A stretch of 64,000 nt of DNA, from NCBI GenBank assembly GCA_903935355.1, contig CAIZRK010000020.1, positions 19,515 through 83,514 on the forward strand. Reading direction: 5' to 3'. Below are positions 1 to 8,508 of this stretch, one piece after another. A model generated the notes under the pieces. That model ran no database searches, was not told where the DNA came from, and worked only from the letters and a program-made list of their open reading frames with translations. A program made the position numbers and the translations under genes. Source of the stretch: an uncultured beta proteobacterium (GTDB lineage Bacteria; Pseudomonadota; Gammaproteobacteria; Burkholderiales; Burkholderiaceae). How positions within the stretch are numbered: the stretch's first letter is position 1; every line of letters starts with the position of its first letter.

Positions 1-1060
1 AAAGGGGTTTTGTTTTTAGTCGATGGGATCTTTGGTAGCGTAAAAGTAATGCTTGGTCGCCTATATCTCGAGCTGCCTTATGGGCAGTCACAATCTCTTC
101 CGATAATTTTTTCACTCCGAGTAAACCAAAATTAAATCCATGGGCAGTTACTGGGTGCATTCCAACTGCGGCATCTCCTACTGTTGCAAATCGGGTGCTA
201 ACCAATCTTTTTGGGTAGACCGAGACTAGGGGGTAAGAATGAATACTGCTAATCAGATTCATTTCTCCCAATCGACTCCCAAAACGTTCTTTTGCATTTT
301 TGGAGAATGCTTCTGGGCTGAGCTTCATTAACTCTTCTGCCTCATCACTAGGGACAGTAATCACTACAGAACTACGATAATGATTACTGATGAGATCAGG
401 ATTCATGGGAAGTAGGGCAAGTGTTTGCCCATAATCAAACCACTCCCACGCAATATGATCATGAGACACATCATGGGTCATGCAGCAGACGAGCATATTT
501 CGTCCGAAGTCATGCATATCAGCCGCAATGCCCATCATTCGCCGAGTGGTAGAAAATCGATTATCTGCTGCAACTACCAACTTGGCATTGATTTCAAGTC
601 CATCATCTAAAGTGAGCTTTGCATTTGTTTCATCAGTTTTTACTTTTACTACCTTATGTCCGCAAATTAGGGTGATATCACCATTGGGGGTGAGTACTTT
701 TTGTACTGCATCATAGGCCGCTTGCCTGATGAGATGATTTGAAATTAACCATCCTAATTCTTGATAGTGACTCAGTTGATGGGGAATGAGCATTTCAAAT
801 TGAGATCGTCCATCAAGAATCTTAGCATCACGTAAGGGTGATATTGCATGAGGCTCTATTAGGTCCCATAGACCAAGTGTCTTCATCGTTTTTGCTGATT
901 GTTGAGTTAGAGCAATCTCTCTACCATCAAATAAAGGTTTAGAGATAGCGCCTTCATCTTGTTGCTCAATAAGGGCGATCTTTAGGTTTTGGCCACTCAG
1001 TGACTTAGCAAGACAAAGTCCTGAAGGGCCTGCTCCAACAATGGCGATATCTACATTCAT
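1..1060 (-). CDS. ubiM: FAD-dependent ubiquinone biosynthesis hydroxylase (UbiM/UbiH family), 3' end cut by window
   Basis: The reading frame is open from an ATG at 1060 to the window edge (353 codons seen), so the C-terminus is missing. The N-terminus has the Rossmann FAD motif (VGAGPSG, residues 8-14), and a GDAA...HP...G.NFGL segment near residue 300 is the second FAD motif of the UbiH/UbiF/Coq6 flavoprotein monooxygenases. These enzymes hydroxylate the ubiquinone ring with O2 and NAD(P)H at the inner membrane. The DGREIALT segment after the Rossmann fold and the overall style resemble the UbiM type, a broad-range hydroxylase of proteobacteria; UbiH, UbiF and UbiI cannot be excluded. The gene stands alone here, divergent from the ComEA-like gene. 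Confidence 0.8.
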   Translation of the reverse strand, partial: MNVDIAIVGAGPSGLCLAKSLSGQNLKIALIEQQDEGAISKPLFDGREIALTQQSAKTMKTLGLWDLIEPHAISPLRDAKILDGRSQFEMLIPHQLSHYQELGWLISNHLIRQAAYDAVQKVLTPNGDITLICGHKVVKVKTDETNAKLTLDDGLEINAKLVVAADNRFSTTRRMMGIAADMHDFGRNMLVCCMTHDVSHDHIAWEWFDYGQTLALLPMNPDLISNHYRSSVVITVPSDEAEELMKLSPEAFSKNAKERFGSRLGEMNLISSIHSYPLVSVYPKRLVSTRFATVGDAAVGMHPVTAHGFNFGLLGVKKLSEEIVTAHKAARDIGDQALLLRYQRSHRLKTKPL

Positions 1061-1148
1061 GCTATTTCCATATTTAAAAAAATCTAGATTGAGTATAGAT
1101 ATTTAAATGGCCTTCAAGAGACCTAGAAAAAATTGTTAACCCTATTGC

Positions 1149-1162
1149 TTGACTTGGATCAA
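1149..1162. promoter_or_regulatory. candidate FNR/Anr-type operator
   Basis: The 14-mer TTGACTTGGATCAA matches the FNR-family consensus TTGAT-N4-ATCAA with one mismatch. It lies in the 272-bp gap between the divergent ubiquinone hydroxylase (start 1060) and the ComEA-like gene (start 1333), about 90 bp upstream of the former. Position and symmetry allow regulation of either gene; no strong -10 could be fixed beside it. Confidence 0.4.
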
Positions 1163-1332
1163 AAGCTATATGAGCCGTGAGACAGTGTCTACTAGCTTGT
1201 AGGTATTTTCTTATTTTGATGAAGGGTCTCCAATTGTGGAAAGATCTAGTCAACCCCTCTTATTCTCATTCGTTATAGATGCTCCGCAGGTATCTTGTGC
1301 CCGTGGATTTTTTATTAACTAATGGAGAAAAA

Positions 1333-1767
1333 ATGATTTATCAAATGCAATCTGGTGGTTTGCTTAAACTGACTAAGGTCTTTATTTTGACAGTTTTATT
1401 AGCCGTGGCTAGTTTAGGGGCTGATTTAGCACACGCCACGCCAATTAACATCAATACAGCTACACAAGGTGAATTGGAGGGCATTAAAGGAATTGGCCCC
1501 TCTAAGGCTAAAACGATTATTGCTGAACGTTTAGATGGGGGTCATTTTCAAGATGCCAATGATTTACAAAAACGGGTCCGTGGGATTGGTATGAAAACTA
1601 TCGCAAAGATGGTTGATAACGGCCTAACAATCGAAGCACCTAGTTCTTTTCGTGACTCTAATAGCCGTTCGCATAAAGAGGGTTCTAGCACTCGCAGACG
1701 TGATTCACGCGGCCAAAATAGCTCTAGGCATCATCTTGATCGTGCGGAGTCAATTCGTAAAAATTAA
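1333..1767 (+). CDS. ComEA-like helix-hairpin-helix DNA-binding protein
   Basis: An exported HhH protein of 144 aa. The ATG at 1333 is preferred over an in-frame start at 1279 because GGAG lies 6 nt before it and the signal peptide (residues about 10-36, ending AHA) then sits near the N-terminus. After cleavage comes ININTATQGEL and GIKGIGPSKAKTI, then GIGMKTIAKM: the tandem HhH repeat of the ComEA family, which binds incoming DNA in the periplasm during natural transformation. The last 40 residues are Arg/Ser-rich and very basic, consistent with added DNA affinity. No other competence gene is nearby, so a role in uptake is inferred from the family. Confidence 0.8.
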   Translation: MIYQMQSGGLLKLTKVFILTVLLAVASLGADLAHATPININTATQGELEGIKGIGPSKAKTIIAERLDGGHFQDANDLQKRVRGIGMKTIAKMVDNGLTIEAPSSFRDSNSRSHKEGSSTRRRDSRGQNSSRHHLDRAESIRKN

Positions 1768-1808
1768 ACCCTTTTATGTATAAGTCTGCTTATGGCTAAA
1801 ATGACCAT

Positions 1809-2720
1809 ATGAGCACACCTTCTTACCTTACCATTTCACAAACTGTTGGCAATACGCCTTTGGTTCGATTGCAACGTATTCCTGGACTTGAGAACAGCAG
1901 TAAAAATAATGTGATCTTAGGTAAATTGGAGGGTAATAATCCAGCCGGGTCGGTGAAGGACCGACCTGCGCTGTCGATGATCATGCGCGCCCAAGAGCGT
2001 GGTGAAATTAAACCAGGTGATACGCTGATTGAGGCAACTAGCGGAAATACTGGTATTGCCTTAGCAATGACCGCAGCAATGCTGGGTTACAAAATGATCT
2101 TGGTCATGCCAGAGAATCAAAGTATTGAACGCAGGCAAAGTATGGCTGCTTATGGGGCAGACCTGATTTTGACCGCTGCATCTGGGGGCATGGAGTTTGC
2201 TAGAGACTATGCTTTGCAACTACAAAAAGAAGGGCGCGGCAGATTGCTAGATCAATTTGCCAACCAAGATAATCCACGGGTACATATTGAAACTACAGGC
2301 CCTGAAATCTGGCGAGATACTGATGGACAAGTGACGCATTTTATTTCTGCAATGGGAACTACCGGGACGATTACTGGAGTATCAACTTATCTCAAGTCAA
2401 TGAATCCACAGATTCAGATTATTGGGGCGCAACCAGAAGATGGTTCACAGATCCCTGGAATACGTAAATGGGCTCCCGAGTATTTACCTAAGATATATCA
2501 AGGCGATAAGGTGGATCGGATTGAGTATGTTTCGCAGGCAGATGCAGAGGAAATGGCGCGCCGCTTGGCTGCTGAGGAGGGGATCTTCTGTGGTATCTCA
2601 GCAGGCGGGGCGCTGGTAGTTGCTCTACGCATAGCCCGTGACGTAGAAAATGCGACGATTGTTTTTATCGTTTGTGATCGGGGTGATCGTTACCTGTCTA
2701 CTGGAGTGTTTCCTGCTTAA
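1809..2720 (+). CDS. cysM: cysteine synthase B (O-acetylserine sulfhydrylase, CysM)
   Basis: A PLP enzyme that makes cysteine from O-acetylserine and sulfide (CysM can also use thiosulfate) in the cytosol. The PLP lysine is K50 in GSVKDRPA, and the substrate-binding loop is TSGNTG at residues 77-82. The length (303 aa) and the RPALSMI and YGADLILT segments fit CysM better than CysK, which has a longer C-terminus. Its stop codon overlaps the stop of the convergent mltB: both use the palindrome TTAA at 2717-2720, so there is no room for a conventional terminator between them. Confidence 0.92.
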   Translation: MSTPSYLTISQTVGNTPLVRLQRIPGLENSSKNNVILGKLEGNNPAGSVKDRPALSMIMRAQERGEIKPGDTLIEATSGNTGIALAMTAAMLGYKMILVMPENQSIERRQSMAAYGADLILTAASGGMEFARDYALQLQKEGRGRLLDQFANQDNPRVHIETTGPEIWRDTDGQVTHFISAMGTTGTITGVSTYLKSMNPQIQIIGAQPEDGSQIPGIRKWAPEYLPKIYQGDKVDRIEYVSQADAEEMARRLAAEEGIFCGISAGGALVVALRIARDVENATIVFIVCDRGDRYLSTGVFPA

Positions 2721-3991
2721 GGGAGATTGAGCTTTTTCTTGGTAGAAGCCTTCTTGGACTTTGATTTAACTGCTTCACTCGGTACGATTTCTTTTACGCT
2801 GGTTTTGACTGCTGTTAATCGTGGCGCAGCACTTTGATTTTTATAACCAAGCGCTTCTGCAAATTCAGCAACACTTTGCGCATAAAAATAACTTCGGTTG
2901 TATTGCACAATTGCCAAGAAGTTATTTAACCCTACTACATAGTGCACTTGGTCTACGCCGTCTTTATCTGGGTATGGTAAGTCCACAATAAAAGCCTTAC
3001 TTTGGGGATCAACCCCACCTGTTTGTAGATTGCCTTGTTCAGGTTTCAAAATGCCCTGATTGATCAATTCCCCCACTGTGTATTTCAATTGAGGCTCCCC
3101 ATCCGCTAGCGCTTTTGCCGCAGGAATTGCATTTGCTTTAATTGGGAAGTAGATGGGCATCCCTACTAGCCATCCATGCTTTTTCATAAAGTTGCCAACG
3201 CTAGCAATAGCATCCTTTTGGCTTAATTTGAGATCAACTTTGCCATCCCCATCCCCATCTATAGCAAAACTACGGATACTGCTAGGCATGAACTGAGGCA
3301 GTCCAATGGCACCTGCATAGGAGCTATTTTGGTTAAGGCAGCTATTGAGGCGTGAGGTATTAAGTCCTTGAATACTATTTTTGGCGGGAAGGGTGCCGCC
3401 TGCCTCAGACCAACAAAGGAGAATGAGCTCTTGCAGTTGGTCTTTAAATAATTGCTCACGAGCACTCTTGTTGGGGGTATCTGGATAGTTAAAGGCTAGG
3501 GTTGATAGCACATCTTTGACTCTAAAGCTCCCTGTTTGACGCCCATAGATGGTTTCAATACCAATAATGGCCACAATAATTTCAGCTGGTACCCCGGATT
3601 CTTGCTCAACTTGGCTTAAATAAGCCTGATTCTCGTGCCAAAAGGCCTTTCCGGCTTTGAGGCGAATGGGCTCGATAAAACGTTTGCGATAGGCCACCCA
3701 ATTCTTTTTAAAAGTCCCTGATGGGGGTAATACTAATTTGCGAATGGATGGAATAGTTTTAGCATCTAGGAAGCTAGCTTCTAGTATGGGAAGAGGTATT
3801 TCTTGGGCTTGGGCGACGTGATTGAGCAATTGATTGAGATTTTGACTAAAACGGGCTTCAGAGCCAGCATCCTCAGACTGGTTTACGATGGGTTCTAGGG
3901 TGGCGGTTTGTGGAGTTGGTGCGCTAGCGCAGGCACCTAAGAGCAAGATGAGGAGCGGTATTAAGGTAAATCGGGAGATGCAAAAATTCAT
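2717..3991 (-). CDS. mltB: lytic murein transglycosylase B (MltB family lipoprotein)
   Basis: A 424-aa outer-membrane lipoprotein that cleaves glycan strands of peptidoglycan to 1,6-anhydromuropeptides. The signal peptide ends in the lipobox LLGA-C with Cys21. The catalytic glutamate lies in IIGIETIYG, followed by LSTLAFNYP, as in E. coli MltB (SLT_2 domain); GAIGLPQFMPSS and the DGDGDGKVDL stretch are further family marks. The C-terminal 25 residues are Lys/Ser-rich. It is convergent with cysM and reads away from the deacetylase gene. NagZ (56250) later processes its products. Confidence 0.9.
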   Translation of the reverse strand: MNFCISRFTLIPLLILLLGACASAPTPQTATLEPIVNQSEDAGSEARFSQNLNQLLNHVAQAQEIPLPILEASFLDAKTIPSIRKLVLPPSGTFKKNWVAYRKRFIEPIRLKAGKAFWHENQAYLSQVEQESGVPAEIIVAIIGIETIYGRQTGSFRVKDVLSTLAFNYPDTPNKSAREQLFKDQLQELILLCWSEAGGTLPAKNSIQGLNTSRLNSCLNQNSSYAGAIGLPQFMPSSIRSFAIDGDGDGKVDLKLSQKDAIASVGNFMKKHGWLVGMPIYFPIKANAIPAAKALADGEPQLKYTVGELINQGILKPEQGNLQTGGVDPQSKAFIVDLPYPDKDGVDQVHYVVGLNNFLAIVQYNRSYFYAQSVAEFAEALGYKNQSAAPRLTAVKTSVKEIVPSEAVKSKSKKASTKKKLNLP

Positions 3992-4074
3992 AGGAAATGA
4001 AATGGGTTTTTGGGCAGCGAACAGGTTGTATTGGATTATAAAAATAATAGTTTTGCTATTGAGGATTTATAGTA

Positions 4075-4995
4075 ATGACAACAGGATACATAACTCATCC
4101 AGATTTTTTAAAACATGAGATGGGTAGTCATCATCCAGAGTGCCCAGAGCGCATTCAAGCCATCAATGATCAGTTAATTAGAAGCGGTGTAGATCGCTTT
4201 TTGCACCATTTAGATGCCCCATTGGCAACCGAAGAGCAACTCGAGTTGGTACACAGTTCAGAGCATATTGCTTTTGTAAAAGAGCGTTCTCCAGCAAGCG
4301 GTTACTTTATGCTCGATGGCGATACGATTATGAATCCCCATACTTGGCGTGCATGTTTACGTGCAGCTGGCGCTGCAATCGCTGGCGTTGACGCGGTAAT
4401 GAAGGGTGAAGTGGAAAATGTCTTTTGTGCAGTTCGCCCGCCTGGTCATCATGCTGAGCCCACCCGTTCTATGGGATTTTGTGTATTTGATAACGTGGCT
4501 GTAGCAGCGCGTTATGCCATGAAAGAGTATGGAATTGAGCGTGTGGCTATCATTGATTTTGATGTGCATCATGGGAATGGCACTGAAGCAGCATTCTTAG
4601 ATGATGCTCAAGTATTGATGTGTAGTTTTTTCCAGCACCCTTTTTACCCCTATAGCGGCACGGACATAGCCCCCAACATGGTGAATATCCCTTTACCTGC
4701 CTCGACTCGTGGTGATGTAGTGCGCTCCACAGTAGAAGAGCAGTGGTTGCCGCGCCTGCGAGAATTTGAGCCACAGCTCATCATTATTTCTGCTGGATTT
4801 GATGCGCATCGCGAGGATGATTTAGGGCAAATGGGTTTGGTAGAAGACGATTATGTATGGATTACCAAGTGCTTAAAAGAAGTAGCTGATCAATATGCCC
4901 AAGGCCGCATTGTGAGTTGTTTAGAAGGGGGTTATAACCTTTCTGCTTTAGGTCGCAGCGTTGTGGCTCATGTGAAAGCACTTGCTGACATCTGA
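4075..4995 (+). CDS. histone deacetylase family protein (acetoin utilization/acetylpolyamine amidohydrolase type)
   Basis: A 306-aa zinc amidohydrolase of the HDAC superfamily. The diagnostic motifs are HHPECPERI near the start, RPPGHHAEP (proton-relay histidines), the zinc ligands in IDFDVHHGNGTE and SAGFDAH, and LEGGYNLSAL with the catalytic tyrosine. Bacterial members remove acetyl groups from small amines, polyamines or lysine residues; the substrate cannot be read from sequence. It lies 68 bp upstream of an acyl-CoA synthetase on the same strand, so a link to acyl-group metabolism or to deacetylating that enzyme class is possible but inferred. Confidence 0.88.
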   Translation: MTTGYITHPDFLKHEMGSHHPECPERIQAINDQLIRSGVDRFLHHLDAPLATEEQLELVHSSEHIAFVKERSPASGYFMLDGDTIMNPHTWRACLRAAGAAIAGVDAVMKGEVENVFCAVRPPGHHAEPTRSMGFCVFDNVAVAARYAMKEYGIERVAIIDFDVHHGNGTEAAFLDDAQVLMCSFFQHPFYPYSGTDIAPNMVNIPLPASTRGDVVRSTVEEQWLPRLREFEPQLIIISAGFDAHREDDLGQMGLVEDDYVWITKCLKEVADQYAQGRIVSCLEGGYNLSALGRSVVAHVKALADI

Positions 4996-5063
4996 GGCAA
5001 AATTGAGTAATGAATTTAGTTGCATTAAGTTAGCACTAAGTAAAACAACATCTAGGGCACCTG

Positions 5064-6716
5064 ATGGCAAATATCTATGAACAAGGTTTAGGTCGTAATT
5101 CTGCGAACTTTACCCCTATTACCCCACTTTTATTTTTAGAGAGATCGGCGCAAGTTTACCCAGACCGATTAGCGATCATCCATGGCAAATTACGCCAAAC
5201 TTGGAAACAGACCTATGAGCGCTCTCGTCGACTAGCTAGCGCCTTACAAAAGCAGGGTATTGGCTTGGGTGACACAGTGGCAGTGATGTTGCCCAATACG
5301 CCTTCGATGGTTGAAGCCCATTTTGGTATTCCGATGGCTGGGGCCGTCCTTAATGCTTTAAATACCCGTTTGGATCCCGAGTCAATTGCCTTCATGCTCA
5401 ATCATGGTGAAGCCAAAGTGGTGATTATCGATCCAGAATTTTCTGGTGCAATGAAAAAAGCCCTTGAGATAGCCAAGAAAGACAGTGGCAGAGAGTTTTT
5501 GGTGATTGATGTAGAGGAAATGGAGTTCGATGTGCCTGGCGAAAGGCTCGGGAAAATGACTTATGAGCAGTTCTTGGCACAAGGCGATCCTCAGTTTGCC
5601 TGGCAAGTTCCTGCAGATGAATGGCAGGCTATTTGCCTCAATTACACCTCAGGAACTACTGGCAATCCTAAGGGGGTGGTTTACCACCATCGTGGCGCTG
5701 CGATTAATGCGGTTTCTAATATTTTGGATTGGGATATTAATAGGCACCCAGTGTATTTATGGACTCTTCCGATGTTCCATTGCAATGGTTGGTGTTTTCC
5801 ATGGACAGTTGCAGCGCGCGCAGGTATTAATGTTTGCCTACGCCGTGTTGATGCCCAGCATATTTTTAGTGCTATTAAGGAACATGGGGTGAGTCATTAC
5901 TGCGCTGCTCCAATTGTGCATAACTTGTTAGTCAATGCTCCGGCTGAAATGAAAGTGGGAGTACCTGCTGGCGTTAAAGGCTTGATTGCGGGTGCTGCAC
6001 CTCCCGCTTCAATTATTGAAGGGATGGAAAAATTAGGTTTCGATTTAACTCACGTTTATGGGTTAACAGAGGTCTATGGCCCTGCTGCAGTATGTGTTAA
6101 GCAGGCTGAATGGGATGATTTAGATATTGGGGAAAGGGCCCGTTTAAATGCGCGCCAAGGTGTGCGCTATCACCTGCAACAAGCCATAGCGGTGTTAAAT
6201 CCGGAAACAATGGAGCCTGTACCTGCCGATAGTGAAACTATGGGCGAGATTATGTTTAAAGGTAATATTGCGATGAAGGGGTATCTGAAGAACGAGAAAG
6301 CCACTAAAGAAGCTTTTGAAGGTGGCTGGTTTCACTCGGGCGATTTAGCAGTGATGAACCCTGATGGATATGTGAAAATTAAGGATCGCAGTAAGGATAT
6401 TATTATTTCTGGTGGAGAAAATATTTCTTCAATTGAAGTAGAGGATGTCCTCTATCGCCATCCTGCTGTGATTTCTGCAGCAGTAGTAGCCATGCCAGAT
6501 CCGAAGTGGGGAGAAACTCCTTGTGCATTTCTTGAGGTCAAGCCAGACGTCTTGGTGACTGTTGCCGAGATCATTGCGCACTGTAAGCTCCATTTAGCTA
6601 GTTTTAAGGTTCCAAGAGCTGTCATCTTTGGTGAGCTTCCTAAAACCTCCACTGGTAAGATTCAGAAGTTTGAATTACGCAAACAAGCTGGCTCTGCTAG
6701 TGCAATTGACGTTTAA
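5064..6716 (+). CDS. AMP-forming acyl-CoA synthetase (medium-chain, AlkK/DmdB type)
   Basis: A 550-aa adenylate-forming enzyme that activates a carboxylic acid to its CoA thioester using ATP. Seen are the ATP-binding loop YTSGTTGNPKG, the A5-type motif YGLTEVYGP, the hinge GWFHSGDLA...KDRSKDIIISGGENIS, and the catalytic lysine near the C-terminus in TSTGKIQKF. The size and the N-terminus (NFTPITPLLFLERSA) fit the medium-chain and 3-methylmercaptopropionate-type ligases. It is followed by etfBA and an acyl-CoA dehydrogenase, which makes a fatty- or short-branched-acid oxidation role likely. The true substrate is unknown. Confidence 0.87.
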   Translation: MANIYEQGLGRNSANFTPITPLLFLERSAQVYPDRLAIIHGKLRQTWKQTYERSRRLASALQKQGIGLGDTVAVMLPNTPSMVEAHFGIPMAGAVLNALNTRLDPESIAFMLNHGEAKVVIIDPEFSGAMKKALEIAKKDSGREFLVIDVEEMEFDVPGERLGKMTYEQFLAQGDPQFAWQVPADEWQAICLNYTSGTTGNPKGVVYHHRGAAINAVSNILDWDINRHPVYLWTLPMFHCNGWCFPWTVAARAGINVCLRRVDAQHIFSAIKEHGVSHYCAAPIVHNLLVNAPAEMKVGVPAGVKGLIAGAAPPASIIEGMEKLGFDLTHVYGLTEVYGPAAVCVKQAEWDDLDIGERARLNARQGVRYHLQQAIAVLNPETMEPVPADSETMGEIMFKGNIAMKGYLKNEKATKEAFEGGWFHSGDLAVMNPDGYVKIKDRSKDIIISGGENISSIEVEDVLYRHPAVISAAVVAMPDPKWGETPCAFLEVKPDVLVTVAEIIAHCKLHLASFKVPRAVIFGELPKTSTGKIQKFELRKQAGSASAIDV

Positions 6717-6771
6717 GCCCCACTGCCTTAAGCCAGATAAAATAGATTACCCAATAGATTGAGAATTGAGA

Positions 6772-7521
6772 ATGAAGATCTTAGTAGCTGTAAAACGCGT
6801 TGTAGATTACAACGTTAAAGTGCGTGTGAAATCAGATAACTCTGGCATTGATATTGCCAATGTCAAAATGAGTATGAATCCTTTTGACGAAATTGCCATA
6901 GAAGAAGCAGTGCGCTTAAAAGAAGCGGGTGTAGCGACTGAGGTAATTGTCGTTTCTGCTGGTCCAACTCAATGCCAAGAAACTTTACGGACTGCCTTAG
7001 CCATTGGCGCTGATCGCGCTATCTTGGTAGAGAGTGAGGCTGAATTACAACCCCTTGCTGTAGCAAAAATTCTGAAAACACTTGCCGAGAAAGAATCTGC
7101 TCAAATCATCTTTCTTGGAAAACAAGCGATTGATGACGATAGCAATCAAACAGGCCAAATGTTAGCCAGCTTAATGGATCTTCCTCAGGGAACCTTTGCC
7201 TCTAAAGTCGTGATTACCGATGGCACGGCTAATGTGACTCGTGAAGTGGATGGGGGTTTAGAGATGATTGCCATTACTCTACCAGCAGTGATTACAGTCG
7301 ACTTGCGTTTAAATGAACCACGGTATGTTACTTTGCCTAACATCATGAAGGCTAAGAAAAAGACTTTAGAAATTATTAAGGCAGAAGACTTGGGCGTGGA
7401 TATTGCACCTCGTCTGAAAACAATCAAAGTGGAGGAGCCTCCAAAACGTGCTGCAGGTGTGATGGTTCCAGATGTAGCAGCTCTTGTAGAAAAACTCAAA
7501 AATGAAGCGAAGGTAATTTAA
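6772..7521 (+). CDS. etfB: electron transfer flavoprotein subunit beta
   Basis: The beta subunit of the soluble FAD/AMP heterodimer that takes electrons from acyl-CoA dehydrogenases and passes them to ETF-ubiquinone oxidoreductase. The N-terminus [16 protein letters not shown] is the EtfB signature; I prefer this ATG at 6772 over an in-frame TTG at 6766. At 249 aa it has family length and contains the IEEAVRLKE and [21 protein letters not shown] segments. The etfA start codon follows its stop codon directly, so the two are almost certainly co-translated. Confidence 0.95.
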   Translation: MKILVAVKRVVDYNVKVRVKSDNSGIDIANVKMSMNPFDEIAIEEAVRLKEAGVATEVIVVSAGPTQCQETLRTALAIGADRAILVESEAELQPLAVAKILKTLAEKESAQIIFLGKQAIDDDSNQTGQMLASLMDLPQGTFASKVVITDGTANVTREVDGGLEMIAITLPAVITVDLRLNEPRYVTLPNIMKAKKKTLEIIKAEDLGVDIAPRLKTIKVEEPPKRAAGVMVPDVAALVEKLKNEAKVI

Positions 7522-8457
7522 ATGGCTGCTCTTGTTATTGCAGAACACGACAATCTTTCTTTAAAGCCAGCTACGCTCAATGCAATAGCTGCTGGCCTCC
7601 AATGCTCTCCAGAAGTCGATGTATTGGTCGCTGGCAGTGGCGCTGATGCTGTTGCGCAGGCAGCCTCTCAAATTATGGGCGTACGTAAGGTAATCCATGC
7701 AGATGCGACTGTCTTAGCCGATCAATTGGCTGAGCCATTGGCCACACAGATTCTTTCTATTGCTAGCGGCTATAGCTATGTCTTGGCTCCGGCAACCGCC
7801 AATGGTAAAAATGTACTCCCTCGGGTAGCTGCCAAACTGGATGTAGCGCAGTTATCCGATGTTACTAAGGTGATTTCAAGTGATACGTTTGAGCGTCCCA
7901 TTTATGCTGGTAACGCCATTGCTACTGTGCAATCTTGTGATCCAATAAAAGTCATCACTGTCCGTACGACGGGTTTTGATCCGGTTTGCGCTACTGGCGG
8001 TTCTGCCCCTATTGAAAAGCAGGTTGCTCCTGATGTCTTGGGCAAATCATCTTTCGTAGGCCGCGAATTAACGAAGTCTGATCGCCCAGAATTAACTGCG
8101 GCCAAGATTATTGTGTCTGGTGGGCGGGGCTTAGGCTCTGGAGAAAAGTACCAAGAGTTGGTTGTTCCTTTAGCAGATACATTAGGGGCGGCTTTAGGGG
8201 CCTCGCGTGCTGCTGTAGATGCGGGCTATGTTCCCAATGATTATCAAGTGGGACAGACAGGTAAGATTGTTGCTCCTGAACTTTATATCGCAGTAGGTAT
8301 CTCTGGTGCGATTCAACATTTAGCGGGAATGAAAGACTCTAAAGTGATTGTTGCTATCAATAAAGATCCAGAGGCACCAATTTTTGGCGTCGCAGATTAT
8401 GGTCTTGTGGCTGATTTAAATATAGCGGTCCCAGAGTTAATTAAGGCATTGGGTTAA
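7522..8457 (+). CDS. etfA: electron transfer flavoprotein subunit alpha
   Basis: The 311-aa alpha subunit carrying the FAD. The C-terminal FAD-binding domain is plain: SGGRGLGSGEKY, GASRAAVDAGYVPN, VGQTGKIVAPELYIAVGISGAIQH, and NKDPEAPIF. It starts directly after the etfB stop with no gap. The next gene, 51 bp on, is an acyl-CoA dehydrogenase, its likely electron donor. Confidence 0.95.
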   Translation: MAALVIAEHDNLSLKPATLNAIAAGLQCSPEVDVLVAGSGADAVAQAASQIMGVRKVIHADATVLADQLAEPLATQILSIASGYSYVLAPATANGKNVLPRVAAKLDVAQLSDVTKVISSDTFERPIYAGNAIATVQSCDPIKVITVRTTGFDPVCATGGSAPIEKQVAPDVLGKSSFVGRELTKSDRPELTAAKIIVSGGRGLGSGEKYQELVVPLADTLGAALGASRAAVDAGYVPNDYQVGQTGKIVAPELYIAVGISGAIQHLAGMKDSKVIVAINKDPEAPIFGVADYGLVADLNIAVPELIKALG

Positions 8458-8508
8458 TAGCCCTATTAAAACCATCAGATTGTTGTATTTGGCTCAAGAG
8501 GAGTAGTC

